64,000 bases of DNA from CAWKKW01 sp963850345 (GTDB lineage Bacteria; Acidobacteriota; Terriglobia; Terriglobales; Acidobacteriaceae). Below are positions 52,226-60,951 of the stretch, piece after piece. Below the pieces are notes generated by a model. The model made no database searches, was not told the origin of the DNA, and saw only the letters and a program-made list of their open reading frames with translations. The translations under genes and the position numbers were made by a program. The DNA is taken from the NCBI GenBank assembly GCA_963850345.1, contig CAWKKW010000010.1:7060-71059 (forward strand). The letters run 5' to 3'. How positions within the stretch are numbered: the stretch's first letter is position 1; the number at the start of each line of letters is the position of its first letter.

Positions 52226-52891
52226 ATGGGACAGAAAGTCCACCCTTACGGATTTCGACTCGGCGTCAACAAGCCCTGGAAGTCGCGCTGGTTCGTCGAG
52301 CGCGACTACGACAAGCTGTTGATTGAAGACATTCACCTGAAGAAAGAGCTGAAAGAGAAGCTCAAGGCTGCGGGTGTGAGCTCGGTCGAGATCGAGCGGC
52401 CCGGCAACAAGCTGCGCCTCATTATTCGCACCGCGCGTCCGGGTATCGTGATCGGCCGCAAGGGCGCCGAGATCGAGAAGCTCAAGGGCGAGTTGCAGAA
52501 GCGCACCAACCGTGACGTGTTCATCGACATTCTTGAGGTGAACAAGCCTGAGCTCGACGCACAGCTGGTGGCCGAGAACATCGCGCTGCAGTTGGAAAAG
52601 CGTGTCGGCTTCCGTCGTGCGATGCGCAAGTCGGTCGACTCTGCGCTGCGCTTCGGATGCAAGGGCATCAAAGTGCGGGTTTCCGGCCGCTTGAACGGCA
52701 ACGAAATCGCGCGTTCCGAGTGGTACCTGCAGGGGCGTCTGCCGCTGCACACACTGCGCGCGGATATCGACTACGGATTTGCCGAAGCGCACACCACCTA
52801 CGGCATCATCGGTGTGAAGACCTGGATCTATCGCGGCGATATTTACGAGCAGAAGCGCAAGCCGCAGCAGGTTGGCACGACAGTATTTTAG
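52226..52891 (+). CDS. rpsC: 30S ribosomal protein S3 (uS3)
   Basis: 221 residues. MGQKVHPYGFRLGVNKPWKS is the typical start. The KH domain has the GIVIGRKGAEIEKLKGELQK loop, and the C-terminal domain has GRLNGNEIARSEWYLQGRLP with the helicase-associated Arg residues. It follows rplV by 18 bases with AGGAAG as ribosome site. A 113-base spacer precedes rplP. Confidence 0.98.
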   Translation: MGQKVHPYGFRLGVNKPWKSRWFVERDYDKLLIEDIHLKKELKEKLKAAGVSSVEIERPGNKLRLIIRTARPGIVIGRKGAEIEKLKGELQKRTNRDVFIDILEVNKPELDAQLVAENIALQLEKRVGFRRAMRKSVDSALRFGCKGIKVRVSGRLNGNEIARSEWYLQGRLPLHTLRADIDYGFAEAHTTYGIIGVKTWIYRGDIYEQKRKPQQVGTTVF

Positions 52892-53004
52892 GCAAGTGCC
52901 GAATGGCTTCGAGCGCGAGCAGGAAGCGGATCGGCAGATCCAAAGAGTTGAGTGTGCCAGCTAGAGCGTAACCAGCTTGGCGGCAAAGAGCAGAGGGTTT
53001 TCTT

Positions 53005-53439
<435 letters not shown>

Positions 53440-53500
53440 CGGTGTCGCGAAGTAGTGGTCGCTCGCCAGACGGCAGGGCGCAAGCGGAGAGAGATAGAAG

Positions 53501-53764
53501 ATGGAAACCGAGAAGATTCGTAATCTGAGCGACCAGGAACTGGCGCAGCAGCAGAAGCAGGCAGCCGAACAGCTGTTCCGCCTGCGCTTCCAGATGAAGC
53601 TGGGGCAGAACGAAGGCGTGAAGAAACTGCGCGAGCTGAGGAAAGACATCGCCCGCATCAAGACTATCGAACGCGAGCGCGAGCTGAAGCTGCACGGCGA
53701 AGTGCCGAAGGCTGAGTCTAGCGCGCCGCCGTCGAAGAAAAAGTCCAAGAAGGAGGCTCGCTAA
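53501..53764 (+). CDS. rpmC: 50S ribosomal protein L29 (uL29)
   Basis: 87 residues, some 20 longer than usual because of a Ser/Lys tail (SSAPPSKKKSKKEAR). The helical hairpin is LSDQELAQQQKQAAEQLFRL-type with RKDIARIKTIERERELKLHG at the second helix. It ends where the rpsQ GTG begins, so the two are coupled. Confidence 0.95.
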   Translation: METEKIRNLSDQELAQQQKQAAEQLFRLRFQMKLGQNEGVKKLRELRKDIARIKTIERERELKLHGEVPKAESSAPPSKKKSKKEAR

Positions 53765-54094
53765 GTGATGAGCGAAGCCACGGCAACAGGTACTCCCGAA
53801 GTGCAGTCCCGGCGCAACGAGAAGGTCGGGCAGGTGGTCTCGACCAAGATGCAGAAGACCATCGTGGTCGAAGTCGAGATGCGCAAGGCGCACCCCAAGT
53901 ACAAGCGGGTGATGAAGACCAACAAGAAGTTCTATGCGCACGATGAGCAGAACTCCGCGCGCGTGGGCGACATGGTGCGGATCCGCGAGACGCGGCCGCT
54001 GAGCAAGCTCAAGCGCTGGCAGCTGGAAGAGATTGTCCGCCGCTCTGCGCTGGCCCAGGTGGAAGACACGGCGCAGGCCGCACAGCAAGCGTAG
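53765..54094 (+). CDS. rpsQ: 30S ribosomal protein S17 (uS17)
   Basis: 109 residues, longer than the 84 of E. coli at both ends. The OB-fold core contains VVSTKMQKTIVVEVEMRKAH, MKTNKKFYAHDEQNSARVGD and VRIRETRPLSKLKRWQLEEI. GTG 53765 follows the rpmC stop directly with AGGAGG eight bases upstream; ATG 53768 is an alternative. Confidence 0.96.
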   Translation: MMSEATATGTPEVQSRRNEKVGQVVSTKMQKTIVVEVEMRKAHPKYKRVMKTNKKFYAHDEQNSARVGDMVRIRETRPLSKLKRWQLEEIVRRSALAQVEDTAQAAQQA

Positions 54095-54159
54095 CTGCGA
54101 GAGCAGCGGCGTCAGCCAAGCGGGGCTCAAGGGTCGGGCAGGCTGAAGGAGAGACAAGT

Positions 54160-54531
54160 ATGGCAGTGCAGATGAGAACGATGCTCCAGGTGGCCGACAA
54201 CTCCGGCGCCCGCAAGCTGCAAGTGATTCTGCCCCTGGGCGGATCGAGCGGCAAGAAGGCCGGTCTCGGCGATGTGGTCACCGCAGCGGTGAAGGAAGCT
54301 TCGCCCGATGGCCAGGTCAAGAAGGGCAAAGTGGTGAAGGCAGTCATCGTGCGAACCCACAAGGAATATCGTCGTCGCGATGGAACCTACATTCGCTTTG
54401 ACGAGAACGCCGCGGTGCTGATCAACGACGCCGGCGAACCGGTCGGAACGCGCGTGTTCGGTCCAGTGGCCCGCGAGTTGCGCGATAAGAAGTTTTTGAA
54501 GATTGTGTCGCTGGCTCCCGAAGTTCTGTAG
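54160..54531 (+). CDS. rplN: 50S ribosomal protein L14 (uL14)
   Basis: 123 residues; at the subunit interface and the site for RsfS. VQMRTMLQVADNSGARKLQV, GDVVTAAVKEASPDGQVKKG and RFDENAAVLINDAGEPVGTR are the standard blocks. A strong GGAGAG precedes the ATG. Confidence 0.98.
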   Translation: MAVQMRTMLQVADNSGARKLQVILPLGGSSGKKAGLGDVVTAAVKEASPDGQVKKGKVVKAVIVRTHKEYRRRDGTYIRFDENAAVLINDAGEPVGTRVFGPVARELRDKKFLKIVSLAPEVL

Positions 54532-54562
54532 TTCGGGTGAGGGGCGAGAAAAGGAAAGCTTT

Positions 54563-54898
54563 ATGGCAGGGTTAAACATACAACGCAACGACACCGTGCA
54601 GGTGATCTCCGGCAGCGACCGCGGCAAGCAGGGACGGGTGCTGCGCGTACTTCCGGACGAAAGCCGCATCCTGGTCGAGCATGTGCGGATGGTGAAGAAG
54701 AACGTTCGTCCCAATCCGCAGAGGAACATCAAGGGCGGCATCGCCGAGCAGGAAGCAGCGCTCCACATCTCCAACGTGGCGCTGGTCTGCGGCAACTGCG
54801 GACCGACCCGTGTGGGGCACAAGTTTGAAGGCGACAAGAAAGTCCGCGTCTGCAAGAAGTGCGGACAGACTTTGGTCACCAAGGGTAAGAAGAAGTAG
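54563..54898 (+). CDS. rplX: 50S ribosomal protein L24 (uL24), zinc-ribbon form
   Basis: 111 residues from ATG 54563, with AAGGAAAG upstream. The KOW domain has NDTVQVISGSDRGKQGRVLR. The C-terminal part has two Cys pairs (VCGNCGPTRVG and VCKKCGQ), a zinc ribbon found in a subset of bacterial L24. An assembly initiator of the 50S subunit. Confidence 0.97.
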   Translation: MAGLNIQRNDTVQVISGSDRGKQGRVLRVLPDESRILVEHVRMVKKNVRPNPQRNIKGGIAEQEAALHISNVALVCGNCGPTRVGHKFEGDKKVRVCKKCGQTLVTKGKKK

Positions 54899-54975
54899 TT
54901 CACGATTTCTGAAGAGCTTCCGCAACGGTACACGGGCTTTTCTGGCCAATCCGAGACCGGAAGAAGGGGAACGAA

Positions 54976-55521
54976 ATGGCAGCGAGATTGAAAGAGAGAT
55001 TTAACCAGGAGATCAAGCCGGCGCTCCAGAAGGAGCTCGGCCTCAAGAACACGATGGCCGTGCCTCGGCTTGAGAAGATCGTCCTGAATATGGGATTGGG
55101 GGAAGCGACCCAGAACTCCAAGATGCTTGACCCGCTGGTTGCGGACCTGGGATTGATTGCCGGGCAAAAGCCGGTCACCACCCGCGCCAAGAAGTCGATC
55201 GCGGCGTTCAAGGTGCGCGAGGGCATGCCGATCGGGGCAATGGTCACGCTGCGCGGCGACATCATGTACGAGTTCCTGGACCGGCTCATCGCGGTGGCTC
55301 TGCCTCGCGTACGCGACTTCAAGGGCGTGTCGACCAAGAGCTTTGACGGACGCGGCAACTACACGCTGGGCATGCGCGACCAGCTGATCTTTCCGGAGAT
55401 CGACTACTCTCGCGTTGAAAAGCTCAAAGGCATGAACGTCACTATCGTGACCACGGCCAAGGATGACAACACGGCGCGGGCGCTGCTCAAGCAGTTCGGC
55501 ATTCCGTTCCGCACGGCATAA
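54976..55521 (+). CDS. rplE: 50S ribosomal protein L5 (uL5)
   Basis: 181 residues; 5S rRNA-binding protein of the central protuberance. LGLKNTMAVPRLEKIVLNMG, GQKPVTTRAKKSIAAFKVRE and LRGDIMYEFLDRLIAVALPR are conserved. It is followed by 37 bases and then rpsN, in spc order. Confidence 0.98.
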   Translation: MAARLKERFNQEIKPALQKELGLKNTMAVPRLEKIVLNMGLGEATQNSKMLDPLVADLGLIAGQKPVTTRAKKSIAAFKVREGMPIGAMVTLRGDIMYEFLDRLIAVALPRVRDFKGVSTKSFDGRGNYTLGMRDQLIFPEIDYSRVEKLKGMNVTIVTTAKDDNTARALLKQFGIPFRTA

Positions 55522-55558
55522 GCCAGGCATTGGCAGAAGCAAGGATTAACGAGGAATC

Positions 55559-55744
55559 ATGGCAACTACAGCAAAGAGAGTGAAAGACGCGCGCAAGCCG
55601 AAGTTCAAGAGCCGGCAGCATAACCGCTGCAAGATCTGCGGCCGTCCGCGGGCATATCTGCGCAAGTTCGGCCTGTGCCGCTTGTGCTTCCGCCAGTTGG
55701 CGCTGCGCGGCGACATTCCCGGAGTCGTCAAGTCCTCCTGGTGA
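55559..55744 (+). CDS. rpsN: 30S ribosomal protein S14 type Z (uS14)
   Basis: 61 residues, the short zinc-binding form. CKICGRPRAYLRKFGLCRLC holds the four Cys ligands, and the ending FRQLALRGDIPGVVKSSW is canonical. AACGAGGA precedes the ATG. Confidence 0.98.
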   Translation: MATTAKRVKDARKPKFKSRQHNRCKICGRPRAYLRKFGLCRLCFRQLALRGDIPGVVKSSW

Positions 55745-55831
55745 GCTGACGCATTAGGCGACACGCGCTGTTCATGAGCGCGAAACTTCAAGCAGGGTGT
55801 GAAACGGGAGACCGTGGAGCACAGAGACATT

Positions 55832-55866
55832 CCCGCTGGTTCTCTGCAGCCGCAGAGCGAACGGGG
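55832..55866 (+). promoter_or_regulatory. Long hairpin upstream of rpsH
   Basis: CTCTGC (55842-55847) pairs with GCAGAG (55852-55857) around AGCC, and GTT/AAC and CCC/GGG continue the stem outward with small bulges. The structure ends seven bases before AAGGAG, the ribosome site of rpsH. S8 represses the spc operon in E. coli, although at rplE, so this is a candidate only. Confidence 0.45.
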
Positions 55867-55881
55867 GATGAAGGAGATAGA

Positions 55882-56280
55882 ATGAGTTTGACCGACCCCG
55901 TCGCAGACTTCGTGGCACGCATTCGTAACGCGATCCGCGCACGCCACCAGAAGCTGGATGTTCCGGCCTCCAAGTTGAAGACTGAGATAGCCCGCATCCT
56001 CAAGGAAGAGGGTTACATCTCCAACTACAAGGCAGCAGAAGAAGATGGCCGCGCCGTACTTCGCGTGTACCTGAAGTACAGCCCCAACAACGAAGCCGCG
56101 ATCCGCGACTTGGCTCGCATCTCGCGTCCCGGTTGCCGGGTATATGTTGGCCGCGATGAGATCAAGCGCGTGCAGGGCGGCTTGGGCATCTGCATTCTGA
56201 CCACGCCGCGCGGTGTCATGACCGGCCGTCAGGCGAGGCGCGAAGGCGTCGGTGGCGAGATTCTCTGCGAAGTCTGGTAG
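55882..56280 (+). CDS. rpsH: 30S ribosomal protein S8 (uS8)
   Basis: 132 residues from ATG 55882, with AAGGAG eight bases upstream; an earlier in-frame ATG would add 36 residues not found in the family. SLTDPVADFVARIRNAIRAR opens it; SRPGCRVYVGRDEIKRVQGG and GLGICILTTPRGVMTGRQAR carry the RNA-binding domain. Confidence 0.97.
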   Translation: MSLTDPVADFVARIRNAIRARHQKLDVPASKLKTEIARILKEEGYISNYKAAEEDGRAVLRVYLKYSPNNEAAIRDLARISRPGCRVYVGRDEIKRVQGGLGICILTTPRGVMTGRQARREGVGGEILCEVW

Positions 56281-56341
56281 TGCTGCGCGCCCGGCGGATC
56301 GCGCCCGCTGGGCGCCTTCGCTGAAGTGAGAGAGATGTAGC

Positions 56342-56356
56342 TGCGCCGTTGGCGCA
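56342..56356 (+). promoter_or_regulatory. Hairpin in the rpsH-rplF spacer
   Basis: TGCGCC (56342-56347) and GGCGCA (56351-56356) pair perfectly with a GTT loop. An additional GCGCCC/GGGCGC pair (about 56287-56316) lies upstream in the same 182-base spacer, the longest gap inside the spc part. Confidence 0.45.
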
Positions 56357-56462
56357 GGCATGATTTAGAGGTAAGGCAGCAAGATCGCCCTGGCTGCAGT
56401 GGAACGGTGAAGGCGGAACAGGCCGGAGCCGGGACTCGCAAGCCGCAAGAAGGATCAAAAAG

Positions 56463-57002
56463 ATGTCGCGTATAGGAAAGAAACCGATTCCGTTGCCCAG
56501 TGGCGTGAAGTACTCCGTCCACGGCAACACGGTCGTGGTCGAAGGGCCCAAGGGTAAAGTCGAGCAGGTGATCCCGTCGGGCATTCGCCTGGAGACGCAG
56601 GATGGCGTGTTGAACGCGGTGCGGGACAACGATTCGCAGGCAGCGATCCATGGCCTCACCCGCGCACTCGTGGCCAACATGGTGCAGGGCGTAACCCAGG
56701 GCTGGACCAAGGATCTGGACATCGTCGGTATCGGCTATCGCGCCGAGTTGAAGGGCAAGAACACGGTCGTGTTCACGCTGGGCTACTCGCACCCGATTGA
56801 GTTTCCGCTGCCTACCGGCATCACCGCGACGATCGATCCCAAGCAGACCCGGGTGAGCATCAGTGGCATTGACCGGCAGAAGGTAGGCCAGGTGGCTGCC
56901 GATATGCGGTCGTTGCGCAAGCCCGATCCGTACAAAAACAAGGGCGTGCGCTACTCCGACGAGAAGCTGAAGAAGAAGGTCGGCAAGACCGGCGCCAAGT
57001 AA
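56463..57002 (+). CDS. rplF: 50S ribosomal protein L6 (uL6)
   Basis: 179 residues. MSRIGKKPIPLPSGVKYSVH and the two L6 repeats (LVANMVQGVTQGWTKDLDIV and VSISGIDRQKVGQVAADMRS) are typical, with RKPDPYKNKGVRYSDEKLKK at the end. The long structured spacer lies before it; rplR follows after 49 bases. Confidence 0.98.
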   Translation: MSRIGKKPIPLPSGVKYSVHGNTVVVEGPKGKVEQVIPSGIRLETQDGVLNAVRDNDSQAAIHGLTRALVANMVQGVTQGWTKDLDIVGIGYRAELKGKNTVVFTLGYSHPIEFPLPTGITATIDPKQTRVSISGIDRQKVGQVAADMRSLRKPDPYKNKGVRYSDEKLKKKVGKTGAK

Positions 57003-57051
57003 TACACCGAACGGGGTCGCGAGGCGGCTCCGCTATTAGGAAGGAAGAAGC

Positions 57052-57408
57052 ATGATTCCGCAGAGACAGAGAAACGTAATTCGCCAGCGCGTGCATGACC
57101 GCATTCGCGAGAAGCTCGCCGGCACAGCAGAGCGCCCACGGCTGAATGTGTATCGTTCGCTGAACCACATTTACGTGCAGGTGATCGACGACCAGGCCGG
57201 CACCACACTGGTTTCGGCGTCGACCTTGTCGGCCAAGGTGAAGACGGGCGGCAACGTAGCGGCAGCCAGAGAAGTAGGCAAGCTGGTGGCGGAGCGCGCG
57301 AAAGAGAAGGGCATCAAGAAGGTGGTCTTCGATCGCGGCGGGTATCTGTACCACGGGCGCATCAAGGCGTTGGCCGATGCCGCACGCGAAGCAGGGTTGG
57401 AGTTCTAA
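57052..57408 (+). CDS. rplR: 50S ribosomal protein L18 (uL18)
   Basis: 118 residues; binds 5S rRNA with L5. RPRLNVYRSLNHIYVQVIDD, GKLVAERAKEKGIKKVVFDR and GYLYHGRIKALADAAREAGL are conserved. GGAAGGAAG precedes the ATG. Confidence 0.98.
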   Translation: MIPQRQRNVIRQRVHDRIREKLAGTAERPRLNVYRSLNHIYVQVIDDQAGTTLVSASTLSAKVKTGGNVAAAREVGKLVAERAKEKGIKKVVFDRGGYLYHGRIKALADAAREAGLEF

Positions 57409-57456
57409 GGATTTGGGGCGGCGCTCAAAGCGTTCGCCGGAAGGATCAGGTAGCGC

Positions 57457-57966
57457 ATGGCAATACTGAAGAAGAAGCTGGACGCGGGTAGTTTTAATTT
57501 GAAGGATCAGGTCGTAGCGATCAACCGTGTCACCAAGGTGGTCAAGGGCGGCAAGAATATGTCGTTCGCGGCGTTGGTGGTGGTCGGCGATTCGTCTGCC
57601 GGGGTGGTGGGCTACGGGTCGGGCAAGGCCAAGGAAGTACCCCAGGCGATTCGTAAAGGCATCGAAGCGGCCAAGAAGAACCTCGTCCGGATCAACCTGA
57701 CTGAGACCTCGATTCCGCACCTGGTGTTGGGCCGCTATGGTTCCGGTCACGTGCTGCTCAAGCCGGCTCCGGAAGGAACGGGCGTGATCGCAGGCGGCGC
57801 AGTGCGCGCGGTGATGACCTCGGCCGGCATTCAAAACGTGCTGACCAAGAGCCTCGGCACCGCCAATCCGCACAACGTGGTGAAGGCGACGTTTGACGCG
57901 CTGGTACAGCTTAGGGATCGCGCCGAAGTGGCTGCGGCTCGCGGCAAGCAAGTGCAGGAGTTATAG
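57457..57966 (+). CDS. rpsE: 30S ribosomal protein S5 (uS5)
   Basis: 169 residues. LKDQVVAINRVTKVVKGGKN starts the double-stranded RNA-binding domain, and GIIAGG-type segments appear as TGVIAGGAVRAVMTSAGIQN. Helps decoding accuracy in the body of the 30S. It ends two bases before rpmD. Confidence 0.98.
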   Translation: MAILKKKLDAGSFNLKDQVVAINRVTKVVKGGKNMSFAALVVVGDSSAGVVGYGSGKAKEVPQAIRKGIEAAKKNLVRINLTETSIPHLVLGRYGSGHVLLKPAPEGTGVIAGGAVRAVMTSAGIQNVLTKSLGTANPHNVVKATFDALVQLRDRAEVAAARGKQVQEL

Positions 57967-57968
57967 TA

Positions 57969-58163
57969 ATGGCAGACAATCAGACAAAAGCGATGATCCG
58001 CATCGAGTATTTCCGTTCGAAGAACTCGACCCCCAAGAAGCACAAGCTCGTGGTTAAGGGTTTGGGCTTTACCCGACTCAATCAGATCGTTGAGCGGGAG
58101 GATACGCCCTCGATCCGTGGCATGGTGAAGGCAGTTCCGCACCTGGTCCGGATCGTCGAATAG
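57969..58163 (+). CDS. rpmD: 50S ribosomal protein L30 (uL30)
   Basis: 64 residues. IRIEYFRSKNSTPKKHKLVV, GLGFTRLNQIVEREDTPSIR and GMVKAVPHLVRIVE fit the family, with a slightly longer N-terminus than in E. coli. It begins two bases after the rpsE stop. Confidence 0.95.
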   Translation: MADNQTKAMIRIEYFRSKNSTPKKHKLVVKGLGFTRLNQIVEREDTPSIRGMVKAVPHLVRIVE

Positions 58164-58208
58164 TTCAGCAACGGTAGTCCCCGTACCTGCGGCGCATGCC
58201 GCGAAGAT

Positions 58209-58232
58209 GCACCGGTGAATCAGGGCCGGTGC
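58209..58232 (+). promoter_or_regulatory. Perfect hairpin between rpmD and rplO
   Basis: GCACCGG (58209-58215) and CCGGTGC (58226-58232) form a seven-base stem with a ten-base loop in the middle of a 120-base spacer. CCAAAAGC follows, so it has no T tract. Confidence 0.5.
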
Positions 58233-58283
58233 CCAAAAGCGAGTCGGTTGGCAGAGCCATCCGGCGTTGAGCGAGAGGAAGCA

Positions 58284-58730
58284 ATGCCAAAGAACTTATC
58301 GAATTTGAAGGCGCCGGCGAAGGCGAACAGCAATAAGAAGCGCGTGGGCCGCGGTATGGGCTCCGGCATGGGCAAGACCTCCACCCGTGGTCACAAGGGC
58401 CAGGGATCCCGTTCCGGCTCCAGCCTGATGCGCGGTTTTGAAGGCGGCCAGATGCCCCTTCACCGGCGTTTGCCGAAGCGCGGTTTCACCAACATCTTCC
58501 GCACCGAATACACAGTACTGAACCTGGATCGCATTGCCGAGCTGGGTGAAACTGAGTTGACCCCCGAGAAGCTGGTCGAGCGCGGCTTTCTAAAGAAGCG
58601 CAACGAACTGCTCAAAGTCTTGGGCAATGGCGAGTTGACCAGCGCCATCACCGTGCATGCGCACAAGTTTTCGAAGTCAGCACAAGAGAAGATCGAGAAG
58701 GCTGGCGGCAAGGCCGTCCTAATCGCGTAA
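58284..58730 (+). CDS. rplO: 50S ribosomal protein L15 (uL15)
   Basis: 148 residues from ATG 58284, with GAGAGGAAG upstream. The Gly/Arg-rich N-terminal tail (RVGRGMGSGMGKTSTRGHKG) threads into 23S rRNA. FEGGQMPLHRRLPKRGFTNI is conserved. An earlier in-frame ATG at 58215 lies across the spacer hairpin and is not used. Confidence 0.97.
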   Translation: MPKNLSNLKAPAKANSNKKRVGRGMGSGMGKTSTRGHKGQGSRSGSSLMRGFEGGQMPLHRRLPKRGFTNIFRTEYTVLNLDRIAELGETELTPEKLVERGFLKKRNELLKVLGNGELTSAITVHAHKFSKSAQEKIEKAGGKAVLIA

Positions 58731-58829
58731 TCGGTAGGCATGGCAAGACGCGGCTTCGGCTGCGGCAAGAGGAATTAGCCCAGGCACGGCAGATCGAGAG
58801 CCGAGCCGGCTTGGAAGCACAGAGACTTT

Positions 58830-60227
58830 ATGTTTGAAAAGCTGGCCAATATCTTCCGAGTTCCGGACCTGCGCAAGCGTGTTCTCTTCACGCTGGGCCT
58901 GCTGGCCGTCTACCGCCTGGGTGCACACATCCCCACCCCGGGCATCAACACCAAGGTTCTAGAGCAGTTCTTCAACCAACAGAGCGGCAGCGCTCTTGGC
59001 CTGGTGGACCTCTTCAGCGGCGGCAATATGCGCCGTATGACCATCTTCGCGCTGGGCATCATGCCGTACATCACGGCGTCGATCATCTTCCAGTTGCTGA
59101 CGGTGGTCTACGAGCCGCTCGCGCGTCTGCAAAAAGAGGGCGAGCTCGGCCGTCGCAAGATTACCCAATGGACTCGCTACCTGACCGTGATCCTGGCCGC
59201 TGTCCAGTCGCTGGCAATCGCAGTGGCTCTCGACCATGGCTCTACCGGTCTTTCGTACGTGCTCAATCCGGGCATGGGATTCATTCTCATGACCATCCTG
59301 ACGCTGACCACCGGCACTGCCTTCATCATGTGGCTGGGTGAGCAGATCACCGAGCGCGGCGTTGGCAACGGCATGAGCCTGCTGATCTTCACGGGTATCG
59401 TGGTCGGCATTCCGCGCGGCATTCAGGATCTAGTCGAGAAGGCCCGCAGCTCCGCATGGGGCGCATTCACCCCCATTGCCTTGGCAATTCTCATCGTGGC
59501 CATGATCGCGATTGTGGCCTTCATCGTATTCGTCGAGCGCAGCGAACGCCGTCTGCCGGTGCAGTATGCCAAGCGCATTGTGGGTCGCCGCCTGATGGGT
59601 GGGCAATCGACGCACCTGCCGCTCAAGGTGAACTCCGGCGGCGTCATGCCGGTCATCTTCGCCTCTTCGGTGCTCTCCGCTCCGCTTCTCTTCGCGAACG
59701 TCGCGTTCGTGCGCAGCAACTCGTTTCTGAGCCGGGCCTTCGAGGCTCTGCGGCCGGGCGAGCCCTGGTACGAACTGCTCTACATCGTGGCGATTATCTT
59801 CTTCGCCTACTTCTACATCTCGATCGTGTTCCGGCCCGACGATATCGCCGATAACATGCGCAAGTATGGCGGCTTTATCCCCGGCATACGTCCCGGTCGC
59901 CGCACGTCCGATTTCGTGAATGACGTTTTGACTCGAATCACCTTGGTGGGTGCGCTCTACCTCATCGCGATCTCGCTGGTCCCTCAGTTTATGATCAGCG
60001 GCATTCACCTGAACCATCTCCCGCTTGTCGGTGCGGCCTTTGAAAAGCTGCCGACCTGGGTGACAAACGGTCTTGGGGTGAACTTTTACTTTGGCGGCAC
60101 ATCGCTGTTGATCGTGGTCGGCGTTGCCATGGATACGGTTAACCAGGTCGAATCGCAGCTCATTATGCGCCATTACGAAGGCTTCTCGCCGCGCAGCGGA
60201 CGCATACGAGGAAGGCGGGCTTGGTAA
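58830..60227 (+). CDS. secY: Preprotein translocase subunit SecY
   Basis: 465 residues with ten membrane helices; the central channel of the Sec translocase. RKRVLFTLGLLAVYRLGAHI is the first segment, GIMPYITASIIFQLL lines the pore, GNGMSLLIFTGIVVGIP is the mid segment, and the C5 loop has PGIRPGRRTSDFVNDVLTRI. The stop TAA is followed directly by the adk GTG. Confidence 0.97.
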   Translation: MFEKLANIFRVPDLRKRVLFTLGLLAVYRLGAHIPTPGINTKVLEQFFNQQSGSALGLVDLFSGGNMRRMTIFALGIMPYITASIIFQLLTVVYEPLARLQKEGELGRRKITQWTRYLTVILAAVQSLAIAVALDHGSTGLSYVLNPGMGFILMTILTLTTGTAFIMWLGEQITERGVGNGMSLLIFTGIVVGIPRGIQDLVEKARSSAWGAFTPIALAILIVAMIAIVAFIVFVERSERRLPVQYAKRIVGRRLMGGQSTHLPLKVNSGGVMPVIFASSVLSAPLLFANVAFVRSNSFLSRAFEALRPGEPWYELLYIVAIIFFAYFYISIVFRPDDIADNMRKYGGFIPGIRPGRRTSDFVNDVLTRITLVGALYLIAISLVPQFMISGIHLNHLPLVGAAFEKLPTWVTNGLGVNFYFGGTSLLIVVGVAMDTVNQVESQLIMRHYEGFSPRSGRIRGRRAW

Positions 60228-60944
60228 GTGTCGGTTCAGGTGAAAGATGCAACCGCAGAGGGGGAACGGCCGCTGGTAGTGACGCCGGGCCCAATTCTTC
60301 TCCTGGGGGCTCCAGGAGTTGGTAAAGGAACACAAGCCAAAGAGATCATGGCCGCCTGGGGAATTCCCCAGATTTCCACCGGCGATATTCTCAGGGCGAA
60401 CAAAGATCTAGGCACGCCGCTGGGCATGGTAGCCAAGCAAATCATGGCGGAAGGCAAACTGGTCCCGGACGACCTGGTGAACCAGATGGTCGCGGCAAGA
60501 TTGGCGGAGCCAGACTGCCGCAAGGGGTACGTGCTGGACGGTTTTCCGCGGACCCTGGGTCAAGCGCAGTGGCTGGATGAGCATCTAGCAGCGCAGGCGA
60601 ACCCGCTCCCGGTGATTGCCGTAAGTATCCGGGTGGACTATACTCAATTACTGCGCCGGATTACGGGTCGGCGCAACTGCCCAGCCTGCGGAAGCATTTA
60701 CAACGTCTACCTGCAGCCTCCGAAGTTTGATGAGCGCTGCGATTTGGACGGTACGCCTCTGGCAAGGCGTCAAGATGACACGGAAGAAGTGTTTCAGGAG
60801 CGGATGCGAACGTATGAGTCGCTGACAGCTCCGGTGGTGGAGCATTACCGTGCCTTGGGCCGCTTTGAGGAAGTGGATGGAGAGCTGCCGGTTCACGACG
60901 TGACGGCTGCGATTCTGGCCACCGTTACCCGTCTGAGGAGCTAG
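60228..60944 (+). CDS. adk: Adenylate kinase
   Basis: 238 residues; interconverts ATP, ADP and AMP. The P-loop LLLGAPGVGKGTQAKEIM starts at about residue 26, after an N-terminal extension of 20 residues not found in E. coli Adk. The AMP-binding segment is STGDILRANKDLGTPLG, the Arg-containing segment is LDGFPRTLGQAQWLDEH, and the LID has RRNCPACGSIY and ERCDLDG, a Cys-based zinc site. GTG 60228 is the only canonical start before the P-loop; it abuts secY. Confidence 0.95.
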   Translation: MSVQVKDATAEGERPLVVTPGPILLLGAPGVGKGTQAKEIMAAWGIPQISTGDILRANKDLGTPLGMVAKQIMAEGKLVPDDLVNQMVAARLAEPDCRKGYVLDGFPRTLGQAQWLDEHLAAQANPLPVIAVSIRVDYTQLLRRITGRRNCPACGSIYNVYLQPPKFDERCDLDGTPLARRQDDTEEVFQERMRTYESLTAPVVEHYRALGRFEEVDGELPVHDVTAAILATVTRLRS

Positions 60945-60951
60945 GCCGTTC

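Noticed and set aside
53765..53767. rpsQ start ambiguity taken as a frameshift signal between rpmC and rpsQ
   Set aside because: The two genes simply abut; rpmC has its own stop and rpsQ a proper AGGAGG.
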